The position numbers were made by a program, and so were the translations under genes. 64,000 nt of DNA, taken from Nomia melanderi (Eukaryota; Arthropoda; Insecta; Hymenoptera; Halictidae). The stretch is from contig NW_027475146.1 in NCBI RefSeq assembly GCF_051020985.1, forward strand, positions 1,488,001 to 1,552,000, read 5' to 3'. Shown here piece after piece: positions 24,188-36,234 of the stretch. Below the pieces are notes generated by a model, which made no database searches, was not told the origin of the DNA, and worked only from the letters and a program-made list of their open reading frames with translations. Numbering within the stretch: the stretch's first letter is position 1; the number at the start of each line of letters is the position of its first letter.

Positions 24188-25090
24188 GGTGATATCTCGG
24201 GTGCTATTACAGATAGCGCAATAAACCAAAGTGCATTGTCTGCAGGGGGCCCTGGCGCATGAATCTGTGCAGCGGGAACGACCTCGTAGCACCAGGGGCC
24301 GAGAAAATCACTGTCTCATGGAGACCGACACTCATGGTCAGGGAAAAATCCAATATATATCCTGGTGATATCTCGGGTGCTATTACAGATAGCGCAATAA
24401 ATCAAAGTGCATTGTCTGTAGGAGGCCCTGGCGCATGAATCTGTGCAGTGGGATCGACCTCGGACCACCAGGGGCCGAGAAAATCACCATCTCATGGGGC
24501 CGGACTGTCAGGGTCAGGGAAAAATCCAATATATATCTGGTGATATCTCGGGTGCTATTACAGATAGCGCAATAAACCAAAGTGCATTGTCTGCAGGGGG
24601 CCCTGGCGCATGAATCTGTGCAGCGGGAACGACCTCGTAGCACCAGGGGCCGAGAAAATCACTGTCTCATGGAGACCGACACTCATGGTCAGGGAAAAAT
24701 CCAATATATATCCTGGTGATATCTCGGGTGCTATTACAGATAGCGCAATAAATCAAAGTGCATTGTCTGTAGGAGGCCCTGGCGCATGAATCTGTGCAGT
24801 GGGATCGACCTCGGACCACCAGGGGCCGAGAAAATCACCATCTCATGGGGCCGGACTGTCAGGGTCAGGGAAAAATCCAATATATATCTGGTGATATCTC
24901 GGGTGCTATTACAGATAGCGCAATAAACCAAAGTGCATTGTCTGCAGGGGGCCCTGGCGCATGAATCTGTGCAGCGGGAACGACCTCGGATCACCAGGGG
25001 CCGAGAAAATCACTGTCTCATGGAGTCCGACCCTCAGGGTCAGGGAAAAATCCAATATATATCCTGGTGATATCTCGGGTGCTATTACAG
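24188..25090 (+). repeat. Tandem 351-bp dimers
   Basis: A two-monomer unit (one 175-bp and one 176-bp monomer) is repeated at 351-bp steps. The CTCGTAGCACC plus GGAGACCGACACTCATGG pair occurs at about 24284 and again at about 24635, and a related but altered pair (CTCGGATCACC, GGAGTCCGACCCTC) at about 24985. The alternate monomer has GCAGTGGGATCG and ACCATCTCATGG. It is a short local amplification. Confidence 0.85.
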
Positions 25091-27079
25091 ATAGCGCAAT
25101 AAATCAAAGTGAATTATCTGCAGGGGGCTCTGGCGCATGAATCTGTGCAGCGGGATCGACCTCGGACCACGAGGGACCGAGAAAACCATCGACACATGGG
25201 GCCGGACTGTCAGGGTCAAGGAAAAATCCAATATATATCTGGTGATATCTCGGGTGCTATTATAGATAGCGCAATAAATCAAAATGCATTGTCTGTAGGA
25301 GGCCCTGTCGCATGAATCTGTGCAGCGGGATCGACCTCGGACCACCAGGGGCCGAGAAAACCACCGTCTCATGGGGTCGGACACTCAGGGTCATGGAAAA
25401 ATCCAATATATATCTGGTGATATCTCGGGTGCTATTATAGATAGCGCAATAAATCAAAATGCATTGTCTGTAGGAGGCCCTGGCGCATGAATCTGTGCAG
25501 CGGGATCTACCTCGGACCACCAGGGGCCGAGAATATCACCGTCCCATGGGGCCGGACTGTCAGGGTCAGGGAAAAATCCCATATATATCTGGTGATATCT
25601 CGGGTGCTATTAGAGATAGCGCAATAAATCAAAGTGAATTATCTGCAGGGGGCCCTGGCGCATGAATCTGTGCAGCGGGAACGACCTCGGACCAGCAGGG
25701 GCCGAGAAAACCACCGTCTCATGGGGTCGGACTGTCAGGGTCAGGGAAAAATCCAATATATATCTGGTGATATCTCGGGTGCTATTAGAGATAGCGCTAT
25801 AAATCAAAGTGCATTGTCTGCTGGAGGCCCTGGCGCATGAATCTGTGCAGCGGGAACGACCTCGGACTTCGAGGGACGAGAAAATCACCGTCTCATGGGG
25901 CCGGACTGTCAGGGTCAGGGAAAAATCCAATATATATCTGGTGATATCTCGGGTGCTATTACAGATAGCGCAATAAACCAAAGTGCATTGTCTGCAGGGG
26001 GCCCTGGCGCATGAATCTGTGCAGCGGGAACGACCTCGGGGCACCAGGGGCCGAGAAAATCACTGTCTCATGGAGTCCGACCCTCAGGGTCAGGGAAAAA
26101 TCCAATATATATCCTGGTGATATCTCGGGTGCTATTACAGATAGCGCAATAAATCAAAGTGCATTGTCTGTAGGAGGCCCTGGCGCATGAATCTGTGCAG
26201 TGGGATCGACCTCGGACCACCAGGGGCCGAGAAAATCACCGTCTCATGGGGCCGGACTGTCGGGGTCAGGGAAAAATCCAATATATATCTGGTGATATCT
26301 CGGGTGCTATTAGAGATAGCGCAATAAATCAAAGTGAATTATATGCAGGGGGCTCTGGCGCATGAATCTGTGCAGCGGGATCGACCTCGGACCACGAGGG
26401 ACCGAGAAAACCATCGACACATGGGGCCGGACTGTCAGGGTCAAGGAAAAATCCAATATATATCTGGTGATATCACGGGTGCTATTATAGATAGCGCAAT
26501 AAATCAAAATGCATTGTCTGTAGGAGGCCCTGTCGCATGAATCTGAGCAGCGGGATCGACCTCGGACCACCAGGGGCCGAGAAAACCACCGTCTCATGGG
26601 GTCGGACACTCAGGGTCATGGAAAAATCCAATATATATCTGGTGATATCTCGGGTGCTATTAGAGATAGCAGAATAAATCAAATTGAATTATCTGCAGGG
26701 GGCTCTGGCGCATGAATCTGTGCAGCGGGAACGACCTCGGGGCACCAGGGGCCGAGAAAATCACTACCTCACGGGACCGGACAGCCAGGGTCAGGGAAAA
26801 ATCCAATATATATCTGGTGATATCTCGGGTGCTATTAGAGACAGCGCAATAAACCAAAGTGAATTATCTGCAGGAGGCCCTGGCGCATGCATCTGTTCAG
26901 CGGGAACGACCTCGGACCACCAGTGGCCGAGAAAACCACAGTCACATGGGGCCGGACAGTCAGGGTCAGGGGAAAATCCAATATATATCTGGTGATATCT
27001 CGGGTGCTATTAGAGACAGCGCGATAAATCAAAGTGAATTGTCTGTAGGAGGCCCTGGCGCATAAATCTTTGCAGCGGG

Positions 27080-27995
27080 ATCTACCTCGGACCACCAGGG
27101 GCCGAGAAAATCACCGTCTCATGGGGCCGGACTGTCAGGTTCAGGGAAAAATCCAATATATATCTGGTGATATCTCGGGTGCTATTAGAGATAGCGCAAT
27201 AAATCAAAGTGCATTGTCTGTAGGCGGCACTGGCGAATGAATCTGTGCAGCAGGAACGACCTCGGACCACCAGGGGCCGAGAAAATTACAGATATTCGGA
27301 ATGCGTCACCCAAGGTCATGTAAAAATACAGCATATATCTGGTGATATGTCGGGTGCTATTACAGATAGCGCAATAAACCAAAGTGCATTGTCTGTAGGA
27401 GGCCCTGGCGCATGAATCTGTACAGAGGGAACGATCTCGGACCACCAGGGGCCGAGACAACCACCGTCTCATGGGGCCAGACACTCAGGGTCAGGGAAAA
27501 ATCCAATATATATCTGGTGATATCTCGGGTGCTATTAGAGATAGCGCAATAAACCAAAGTGAATTAACTGCAGGAGGCCCTGGCTCATGAATCTGGGCAG
27601 CGGGAACGACTTCGGACCACCTTGGGCCGAGAAAACCACGGTCTCATGGGGCCGGACACTCAGGGTCAGGGAAAAATCCAATATATATATGGTGATATCT
27701 CGGGTGCTATTACAGATAGCGCAATAAACCAAAGTGAATTTTCTGCAGGGGGCTCTGGCGCATGAATCTGTGCAGCGGGAACGACCTCGGACCACCAGGG
27801 GCCGAGAAAACCACCGTCTCATGGGGCCGGACACTCATGGTCAGGGAAAAATCCAATATATATCTGGTGATATCTCGGGTGCTATTACTGATAGTGCAAA
27901 AAATCAAAGTGCATTGTCTGTAGGAGGCTCTGGCGCATGAATCAGGCCAGCTAGAACGATCTCGGATCACCAGGGTCCGAGAAAACCACCGTCTC
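27080..27995 (+). repeat. Island of right-flank-type monomers in the array centre
   Basis: These roughly five monomers carry variants otherwise seen at 57-64 kb: GTAGGCGGCACTGGCGAATG with a type D segment, GTGATATGTCGGG, GACTTCGGACCACCTTGGG at about 27608, a TATATATATGGTGATATC junction, and GAATTTTCTGCAGG. Immediately left are monomers typical of block C, and immediately right the 8-mer repeat begins. It also has private changes (GAATCAGGCCAGCTAG near 27941). Confidence 0.75.
27169..27343 (+). repeat. Type D monomer 9, inside the 27-28 kb island
   Basis: The divergent 36 bp are at 27286-27321 (TTACAG form, with a private AATGCGTC). The flank GTAGGCGGCACTGGCGAATG matches the copy at 60099 better than any copy nearby. 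No further type D monomer occurs until 60.1 kb. Confidence 0.9.
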
Positions 27996-29395
27996 ATGGG
28001 GCCGGACTGTCAGGGTCAGGGAAAAATCCAATATATATCTGGTGATATCTCGGGTGCTATTACAGATAGCGCAATAAACCAAAGTGCATTGTCTGCAGGG
28101 GGCCCTGGCGCATGAATCTGTGCAGCGGGAACGACCTCGGAGCACCAGGGGCCGAGAAAATCACTGTCTCATGGAGTCCGACACTCAGGGTCAGGGAAAA
28201 ATCCAATATATATCCTGGTGATATCTCGGGTGCTATTACAGATAGCGCAATAAATCAAAGTGCATTGTCTGTAGGAGGCCCTGGCGCATGAATCTGTGCA
28301 GCGGTATCGACCTCGGACCACCAGGGGCCGAGAAAATCACCGTCTCATGGGGCCGGACTGTCAGGGTCAGGGAAAAATCCAATACATATCTGGTGATATC
28401 TCGGGTGATATTACAGATAGCGCAATAAACCAAAGTGCATTGTCTGCAGGGGGCCCTGGCGCATGAATCTGTGCAGCGGGATCGACCTCGGACCACCAGG
28501 GGCCGAGAAAATCACCGTGTCATGGGGCCGGACTGTCAGTGTCAGGGAAAAATCCAATATATATCTGGTGATATCTCGGGTGCTATTACAGATAGCGCAA
28601 TAAATCAAAGTGCATTGTCTGTAGGAGGCCCTGGCGCATGAATCTGTGCAGCGGGAACGACCTCGGGGCACCAGGGGCCGAGAAAATCACTGTCTCATGG
28701 AGTCCGACACTCAGGGTCAGGGAAAAATCCAATATAAATCTGGTGATATCTCGGGTGCTATTATAGATAGCGCAATAAATCAAAGTGCATTGTCTGTAGG
28801 AGGCCCTGGCGCATGAATCTGTGCAGCGGGATCGACCTCGGACCACCAGGGGCCGAGAAAATCACTGTGTCATGGGGCCGGACTGTCAGGGTCAGGGAAA
28901 AATCCAATATATATCTGGTGATATCTCGGGTGCTATTAGAGATAGCAGAATAAATCAAAGTGAATTATCTGCAGGGTGCTCTGGCGCATGAATCTGTGCA
29001 GCGGGATCGACCTCGGACCACGAGGGACCGAGAAAACCATCGACACATGGGGCCGGACTGTCAGGGTCAAGGAAAAATCCAATATATATCTGGTGATATC
29101 TCGGTTGCTATTATAGATAGCGCAATAAATCAAAATGCATTGTCTGTAGGAGGCCCTGTCGCATGAATCTGTGCAGCGGGATCGACCTCGGACCACCAGG
29201 GGCCGAGAAAACCACCGTCTCATGGGGTCGGACACTCAGGGTCAGGGAAAAATCCAATATATATCTGGTGATATCTAGGGTGCTATTATAGATAGCGCAA
29301 TAAATCAAAATGCATTGTCTGTAGGAGGCCCTGGCGCATGAATCTGTGCAGCGGGATCTACCTCGGACCACCAGGGGCCGAGAATATCACCGTCC
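27995..29395 (+). repeat. 8-monomer higher-order unit, copy 1 (1,401 bp)
   Basis: This copy is followed directly by a second one at +1,401 bp (7 x 175 + 176). Shared private variants include GCAGCGGTATCG (28308/29709), AATACATATCTGG, GGGTGATATTACAG, TCACCGTGTCATGG, GGGTGCTCTGGCG with GCAGAATAAATC, and ATCTCGGTTGCTATTATAG. One difference seen is GAGTCCGAC here and GAGTCTGAC at about 29574. Confidence 0.85.
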
Positions 29396-30621
29396 CATGG
29401 GGCCGGACTGTCAGGGTCAGGGAAAAATCCAATATATATCTGGTGATATCTCGGGTGCTATTACAGATAGCGCAATAAACCAAAGTGCATTGTCTGCAGG
29501 GGGCCCTGGCGCATGAATCTGTGCAGCGGGAACGACCTCGGAGCACCAGGGGCCGAGAAAATCACTGTCTCATGGAGTCTGACACTCAGGGTCAGGGAAA
29601 AATCCAATATATATCCTGGTGATATCTCGGGTGCTATTACAGATAGCGCAATAAATCAAAGTGCATTGTCTGTAGGAGGCCCTGGCGCATGAATCTGTGC
29701 AGCGGTATCGACCTCGGACCACCAGGGGCCGAGAAAATCACCGTCTCATGGGGCCGGACTGTCAGGGTCAGGGAAAAATCCAATACATATCTGGTGATAT
29801 CTCGGGTGATATTACAGATAGCGCAATAAACCAAAGTGCATTGTCTGCAGGGGGCCCTGGCGCATGAATCTGTGCAGCGGGATCGACCTCGGACCACCAG
29901 GGGCCGAGAAAATCACCGTGTCATGGGGCCGGACTGTCAGTGTCAGGGAAAAATCCAATATATATCTGGTGATATCTCGGGTGCTATTACAGATAGCGCA
30001 ATAAATCAAAGTGCATTGTCTGTAGGAGGCCCTGGCGCATGAATCTGTGCAGCGGGAACGACCTCGGGGCACCAGGGGCCGAGAAAATCACTGTCTCATG
30101 GAGTCCGACACTCAGGGTCAGGGAAAAATCCAATATAAATCTGGTGATATCTCGGGTGCTATTATAGATAGCGCAATAAATCAAAGTGCATTGTCTGTAG
30201 GAGGCCCTGGCGCATGAATCTGTGCAGCGGGATCGACCTCGGACCACCAGGGGCCGAGAAAATCACTGTGTCATGGGGCCGGACTGTCAGGGTCAGGGAA
30301 AAATCCAATATATATCTGGTGATATCTCGGGTGCTATTAGAGATAGCAGAATAAATCAAAGTGAATTATCTGCAGGGTGCTCTGGCGCATGAATCTGTGC
30401 AGCGGGATCGACCTCGGACCACGAGGGACCGAGAAAACCATCGACACATGGGGCCGGACTGTCAGGGTCAAGGAAAAATCCAATATATATCTGGTGATAT
30501 CTCGGTTGCTATTATAGATAGCGCAATAAATCAAAATGCATTGTCTGTAGGAGGCCCTGGCGCATGAATCTGTGCAGCGGGATCTACCTCGGACCACCAG
30601 GGGCCGAGAATATCACCGTCC
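29396..30621 (+). repeat. 8-monomer unit, copy 2, one monomer shorter
   Basis: The same order as 27995-29395 is seen, but one monomer is missing near 30.56 kb: the GGCCCTGTCGCATG copy and its ATCTAGGGTGC successor are fused. The marker GATCTACC to GATCTACC interval is 1,226 bp (seven monomers). The loss of exactly one unit fits unequal exchange. Confidence 0.8.
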
Positions 30622-32858
30622 CATGGGGCCGGACTGTCAGGGTCAGGGAAAAATCCAATATATATCTGGTGATATCTCGGGTGCTATTACAGATAGCGCA
30701 ATAAACCAAAGTGCATTGTCTGCAGGAGGCCCTGGCGCATGAATCTGTGCAGCGGGAACGACCTCGGAGCACCAGGGGCCGAGAAAATCACTGTCTCATG
30801 GAGTCCGACACTCAGGGTCAGGGAAAAATCCAATATATATCCTGGTGATATCTCGGGTGCTATTACAGATAGCGCAATAAATCAAAGTGCATTGTCTGTA
30901 GGAGGCCCTGGCGCATGAATCTGTGCAGCGGGATCGACCTCGGACCACCAGGGGCCGAGAAAATCACCGTCTCATGGGGCCGGACTGTCAGGGTCAGGGA
31001 AAAATCCAATATATATCAGGTGATATCTCGGGTGCTATTAGAGATAGCGCAATAAATCAAAGTGAATTATCTGCAGGGGGCCCTGGCGCATGAATCTGTG
31101 CAGCGGGAATGACCTCGGACCAGCAGGGGCCGAGAAAACCACCGTCTCATGGGGTCGGACTGTCCGGGTCAGGGAAAAATCCAATATATATCTGGTGATA
31201 TCTCGGGTGCTATTAGAGATAGCGCAATAAATCAAAGTGAATTATCTGCAGGGGGCCCTGGCGCATGAATCTGTGCAGCGGGAATGACCTCGGACCAGCA
31301 GGGGCCGAGAAAACCACCGTCTCATGGGGTCGGACTGTCCGGGTCAGGGAAAAATCCAATATATATCTGGTGATATCTCGGGTGCTATTAGAGATAGCGC
31401 AATAAATCAAAGTGCATTGTCTGCAGGAGGCCCTGGCGCATGAATCTGTGCAGCGGGAACGACCTCGGACTTCGAGGGACCGAGAAAATCACCGCCTCAT
31501 GGGGTCGGACACTCAGGGTCAGGGAAAAATCCAATATATATCTAGTGATATCACGGGTGCTATTATAGATAGCGCTATAAATCAAAGTGCATTGTCTGTA
31601 GTAGGACCTGGCGCATGAATCTGTCCAGCGGGAACGACCTCCGACCAGCAGGGGCCGAGAAAACCACCGTCTCATGGGGTCGGACACTCAGGGTCAGGGA
31701 AAAATCCAATATATATCCTGGTGATATCTCGGGTGCTATTAGAGATAGCGCAATAAATCAAAGTGCATTGTCTGCAGGAGGCCCTGGCGCATGAATCTGT
31801 GCAGCGGGAACGACCTCGGACTTCGAGGGACCGAGAAAATCACCGTCTCATGGGGTCGGACACTCAGGGTCAGGGAAAAATCCAATATATATCCTGGTGA
31901 TATCTCGGGTGCTATTACAGATAGCGCAATAAATCAAACTCCATTGTCTGTTGGAGGCCCTGGCGCATGAATCTGTGCAGCGGGATCGACCTCGGACCAC
32001 CAGGGGCCGAGAAAATCACTGTGTCATGGGGCCGGACTGTCAGGGTCAGGGAAAAATCCAATATATATCTGGTGATATCTCGGGTGCTATTAGAGATAGC
32101 AGAATAAATCAAAGTGAATTATCTGCAGGGTGCTCTGGCGCATGAATCTGTGCAGCGGGATCGACCTCGGACCACGAGGGACCGAGAAAACCATCGACAC
32201 ATGGGGCCGGACTGTCAGGGTCAAGGAAAAATCCAATATATATCTGGTGATATCTCGGGTGCTATTATAGATAGCGCAATAAATCAAAGTGCATTGTCTG
32301 TAGGAGGCCCTGGCGCATGAATCTGTGCAGCGGGATCGACCTCGGACCACCAGGGGCCGAGAAAATCACTGTGTCATGGGGCCGGACTGTCAGGGTCAGG
32401 GAAAAATCCAATATATATCTGGTGATATCTCGGGTGCTATTAGAGATAGCAGAATAAATCAAAGTGAATTATCTGCAGGGTGCTCTGGCGCATGAATCTG
32501 TGCAGCGGGATCGACCTCGGACCACGAGGGACCGAGAAAACCATCGACACATGGGGCCGGACTGTCAGGGTCAAGGAAAAATCCAATATATATCTGGTGA
32601 TATCTCGGTTGCTATTATAGATAGCGCAATAAATCAAAATGCATTGTCTGTAGGAGGCCCTGTCGCATGAATCTGTGCAGCGGGATCGACCTCGGACCAC
32701 CAGGGGCCGAGAAAACCACCGTCTCATGGGGTCGGACACTCAGGGTCAGGGAAAAATCCAATATATATCTGGTGATATCTAGGGTGCTATTATAGATAGC
32801 GCAATAAATCAAAATGCATTGTCTGTAGGAGGCCCTGGCGCATGAATCTGTGCAGCGG
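30581..32858 (+). repeat. Nominal 11-mer higher-order repeat, long version (13-mer)
   Basis: I use the monomer with GATCTACCTCGG plus GAGAATATCACCGTCCC as the unit start. In order this unit has GGAGTCCGAC with an extra C, GATATATATCAGGTGATATC, two tandem GGGAATGACCTCGGACCAGC monomers, two GGACTTCGAGGGACC monomers, TAGTGATATCACGGG with a GATAGCGCTATAAATC element, CAAACTCCATTGTCTGTTGG, then GGGTGCTCTGGCG monomers. The last part (about 32.1-32.5 kb) is duplicated by two monomers relative to the 1,928-bp form. Confidence 0.85.
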
Positions 32859-34785
32859 GATCTACCTCGGACCACCAGGGGCCGAGAATATCACCGTCCC
32901 ATGGGGCCGGACTGTCAGGGTCAGGGAAAAATCCAATATATATCTGGTGATATCTCGGGTGCTATTACAGATAGCGCAATAAACCAAAGTGCATTGTCTG
33001 CAGGAGGCCCTGGCGCATGAATCTGTGCAGCGGGAACGACCTCGGAGCACCAGGGGCCGAGAAAATCACTGTCTCATGGGGCCGGACTGTCAGGGTCAGG
33101 GAAAAATCCAATATATATCCTGGTGATATCTCGGGTGCTATTACAGATAGCGCAATAAATCAAAGTGCATTGTCTGTAGGAGGCCCTGGCGCATGAATCT
33201 GTGCAGCGGGATCGACCTCGGACCACCAGGGGCCGAGAAAATCACCGTCTCATGGGGCCGGACTGTCAGGGTCAGGGAAAAATCCAATATATATCAGGTG
33301 ATATCTCGGGTGTATTAGAGATAGCGCAATAAATCAAAGTGAATTATCTGCAGGGGGCCCTGGCGCATGAATCTGTGCAGCGGGAATGACCTCGGACCAG
33401 CAGGGGCCGAGAAAACCACCGTCTCATGGGGTCGGACTGTCCGGGTCAGGGAAAAATCCAATATATATCTGGTGATATCTCGGGTGCTATTAGAGATAGC
33501 GCAATAAATCAAAGTGAATTATCTGCAGGGGGCCCTGGTGCATGAATCTGTGCAGCGGGAATGACCTCGGACCAGCAGGGGCCGAGAAAACCACCGTCAC
33601 ATGGGGTCGGACTGTCCGGGTCAGGGAAAAATCCAATATATATCTGGTGATATCTCGGGTGCTATTAGAGATAGCGCAATAAATCAAAGTGCATTGTCTG
33701 CAGGAGGCCCTGGCGCATGAATCTGTGCAGCGGGAACGACCTCGGACTTCGAGGGACCGAGAAAATCACCGCCTCATGGGGTCGGACACTCAGGGTCAGG
33801 GAAAAATCCAATATATATCTAGTGATATCACGGGTGCTATTATAGATAGCGCTATAAATCAAAGTGCATTGTCTGTAGTAGGACCTGGCGCATGAATCTG
33901 TCCAGCGGGAACGACCTCCGACCAGCAGGGGCCGAGAAAACCACCGTCTCATGGGGTCGGACACTCAGGGTCAGGGAAAAATCCAATATATATCCTGGTG
34001 ATATCTCGGGTGCTATTAGAGATAGCGCAATAAATCAAAGTGCATTGTCTGCAGGAGGCCCTGGCGCATGAATCTGTGCAGCGGGAACGACCTCGGACTT
34101 CGAGGGACCGAGAAAATCACCGTCTCATGGGGTCGGACACTCAGGGTCAGGGAAAAATCCAATATATATCCTGGTGATATCTCGGGTGCTATTACAGATA
34201 GCGCAATAAATCAAACTCCATTGTCTGTTGGAGGCCCTGGCGCATGAATCTGTGCAGCGGGATCGACCTCGGACCACCAGGGGCCGAGAAAATCACTGTG
34301 TCATGGGGCCGGACTGTCAGGGTCAGGGAAAAATCCAATATATATCTGGTGATATCTCGGGTGCTATTAGAGATAGCAGAATAAATCAAAGTGAATTATC
34401 TGCAGGGTGCTCTGGCGCATGAATCTGTGCAGCGGGATCGACCTCGGACCACGAGGGACCGAGAAAACCATCGACACATGGGGCCGGACTGTCAGGGTCA
34501 AGGAAAAATCCAATATATATCTGGTGATATCTCGGGTGCTATTATAGATAGCGCAATAAATCAAAATGCATTGTCTGTAGCAGGCCCTGTCGCATGAATC
34601 TGTGCAGCGGGATCGACCTCGGACCACCAGGGGCCGAGAAAACCACCGTCTCATGGGGTCGGACACTCAGGGTCAGGGAAAAATCCAATATATATCTGGT
34701 GATATCTCGGGTGCTATTATAGATAGCGCAATAAATCAAAATGCATTGTCTGTAGGAGGCCCTGGCGCATGAATCTGTGCAGCGG
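32859..34785 (+). repeat. 11-mer higher-order repeat copy (1,927 bp)
   Basis: The order is the same as in the preceding unit without the two-monomer duplication. A one-base deletion is present at 33311-33313 (GGGTGTATTAG for GGGTGCTATTAG), and the second monomer has GGGGCCGGACTG at about 33077 where other copies have GGAGTCCGAC. Otherwise it is near-identical to 37941-39868. Confidence 0.85.
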
Positions 34786-36110
34786 GATCTACCTCGGACC
34801 ACCAGGGGCCGAGAATATCACCGTCCCATGGGGCCGGACTGTCAGGGTCAGGGAAAAATCCAATATATATCTGGTGATATCTCGGGTACTATTACAGATA
34901 GCGCAATAAACCAAAGTGCATTGTCTGCAGGAGGCCCTGGCGCATGAATCTGTGCAGCGGGAACGACCTCGGAGCACCAGGGGCCGAGAAAATCACTGTC
35001 TCGTGGAGTCCGACACTCAGGGTCAGGGAAAAATCCAATATATATCCTGGTGATATCTCGGGTGCTATTACAGATAGCGCAATAAATCAAAGTGCATTGT
35101 CTGTAGGAGGCCCTGGCGCATGAATCTGTGCAGCGGGATCGACCTCGGACCACCAGGGGCAGAGAAAATCACCGTCTCATGGGGCCGGACTGTCAGGGTC
35201 AGGGAAAAATCCAATATATATCAGGTGATATCTCGGGTGCTATTAGAGATAGCGCAATAAATCAAAGTGAATTATCTGCAGGGGGCCCTGGCGCATGAAT
35301 CTGTGCAGCGGGAATGACCTCGGACCAGCAGGGGCCGAGAAAACCACCGTCTCATGGGGTCGGACTGTCCGGGTCAGGGAAAAATCCAATATATATCTGG
35401 TGATATCTCGGGTGCTATTAGAGATAGCGCAATAAATCAAAGTGAATTATCTGCAGGGGGCCCTGGCGCATGAATCTGTGCAGCGGGAATGACCTCGGAC
35501 CAGCAGGGGCCGAGAAAACCACCGTCTCATGGGGTCGGACTGTCCGGGTCAGGGAAAAATCCAATATATATCTGGTGATATCTCGGGTGCTATTAGAGAT
35601 AGCGCAATAAATCAAAGTGCATTGTCTGCAGGAGGCCCTGGCGCATGAATCTGTGCAGCGGGAACGACCTCGGACTTCGAGGGACCGAGAAAATCACCGC
35701 CTCATGGGGTCGGACACTCAGGGTCAGGGAAAAATCCAATATATATCTAGTGATATCTCGGGTGCTATTATAGATAGCGCAATAAATCAAAGTGCATTGT
35801 CTGTAGTAGGACCTGGCGCATGAATCTGTCCAGCGGGAACGACCTCCGACCAGCAGGGGCCGAGAAAACCACCGTCTCATGGGGTCGGACACTCAGGGTC
35901 AGGGAAAAATCCAATATATATCCTGGTGATATCTCGGGTGCTATTAGAGATAGCGCAGTAAATCAAAGTGCATTGTCTGCAGGAGGCCCTGGCGCATGAA
36001 TCTGTGCAGCGGGAACGACCTCGGACTTCGAGGGACCGAGAAAATCACCGTCTCATGGGGTCGGACACTCAGGGTCAGGGAAAAATCCAATATATATCCT
36101 GGTGATATCT
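34786..36110 (+). repeat. 11-mer higher-order repeat, partial copy
   Basis: This copy follows the unit order through the paired GGGAATGACC monomers and the GGACTTCGAGGGACC monomers, then switches near 36.1 kb to a different block (CAAAATGCATTGTCTGTAGG, GGCCCTGTCGC). Private variants shared with the copy at 39869 include GGGTACTATTACAG and GGGGCAGAGAAAATC. Confidence 0.8.
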
Positions 36111-36234
36111 CGGGTGCTATTACAGATAGCGCAATAAATCAAAATGCATTGTCTGTAGGAGGCCCTGTCGCATGAATCTGTGCAGCGGGATCGACCTCGG
36201 ACCGCCAGGGGCCGAGAAAACCACCGTCCCATGG

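Noticed and set aside
27941..27985. Possible foreign insertion, because of the unusual GAATCAGGCCAGCTAG sequence
   Set aside because: The monomer length and all flanking landmarks are intact, so these are point changes in one monomer, not an insert.
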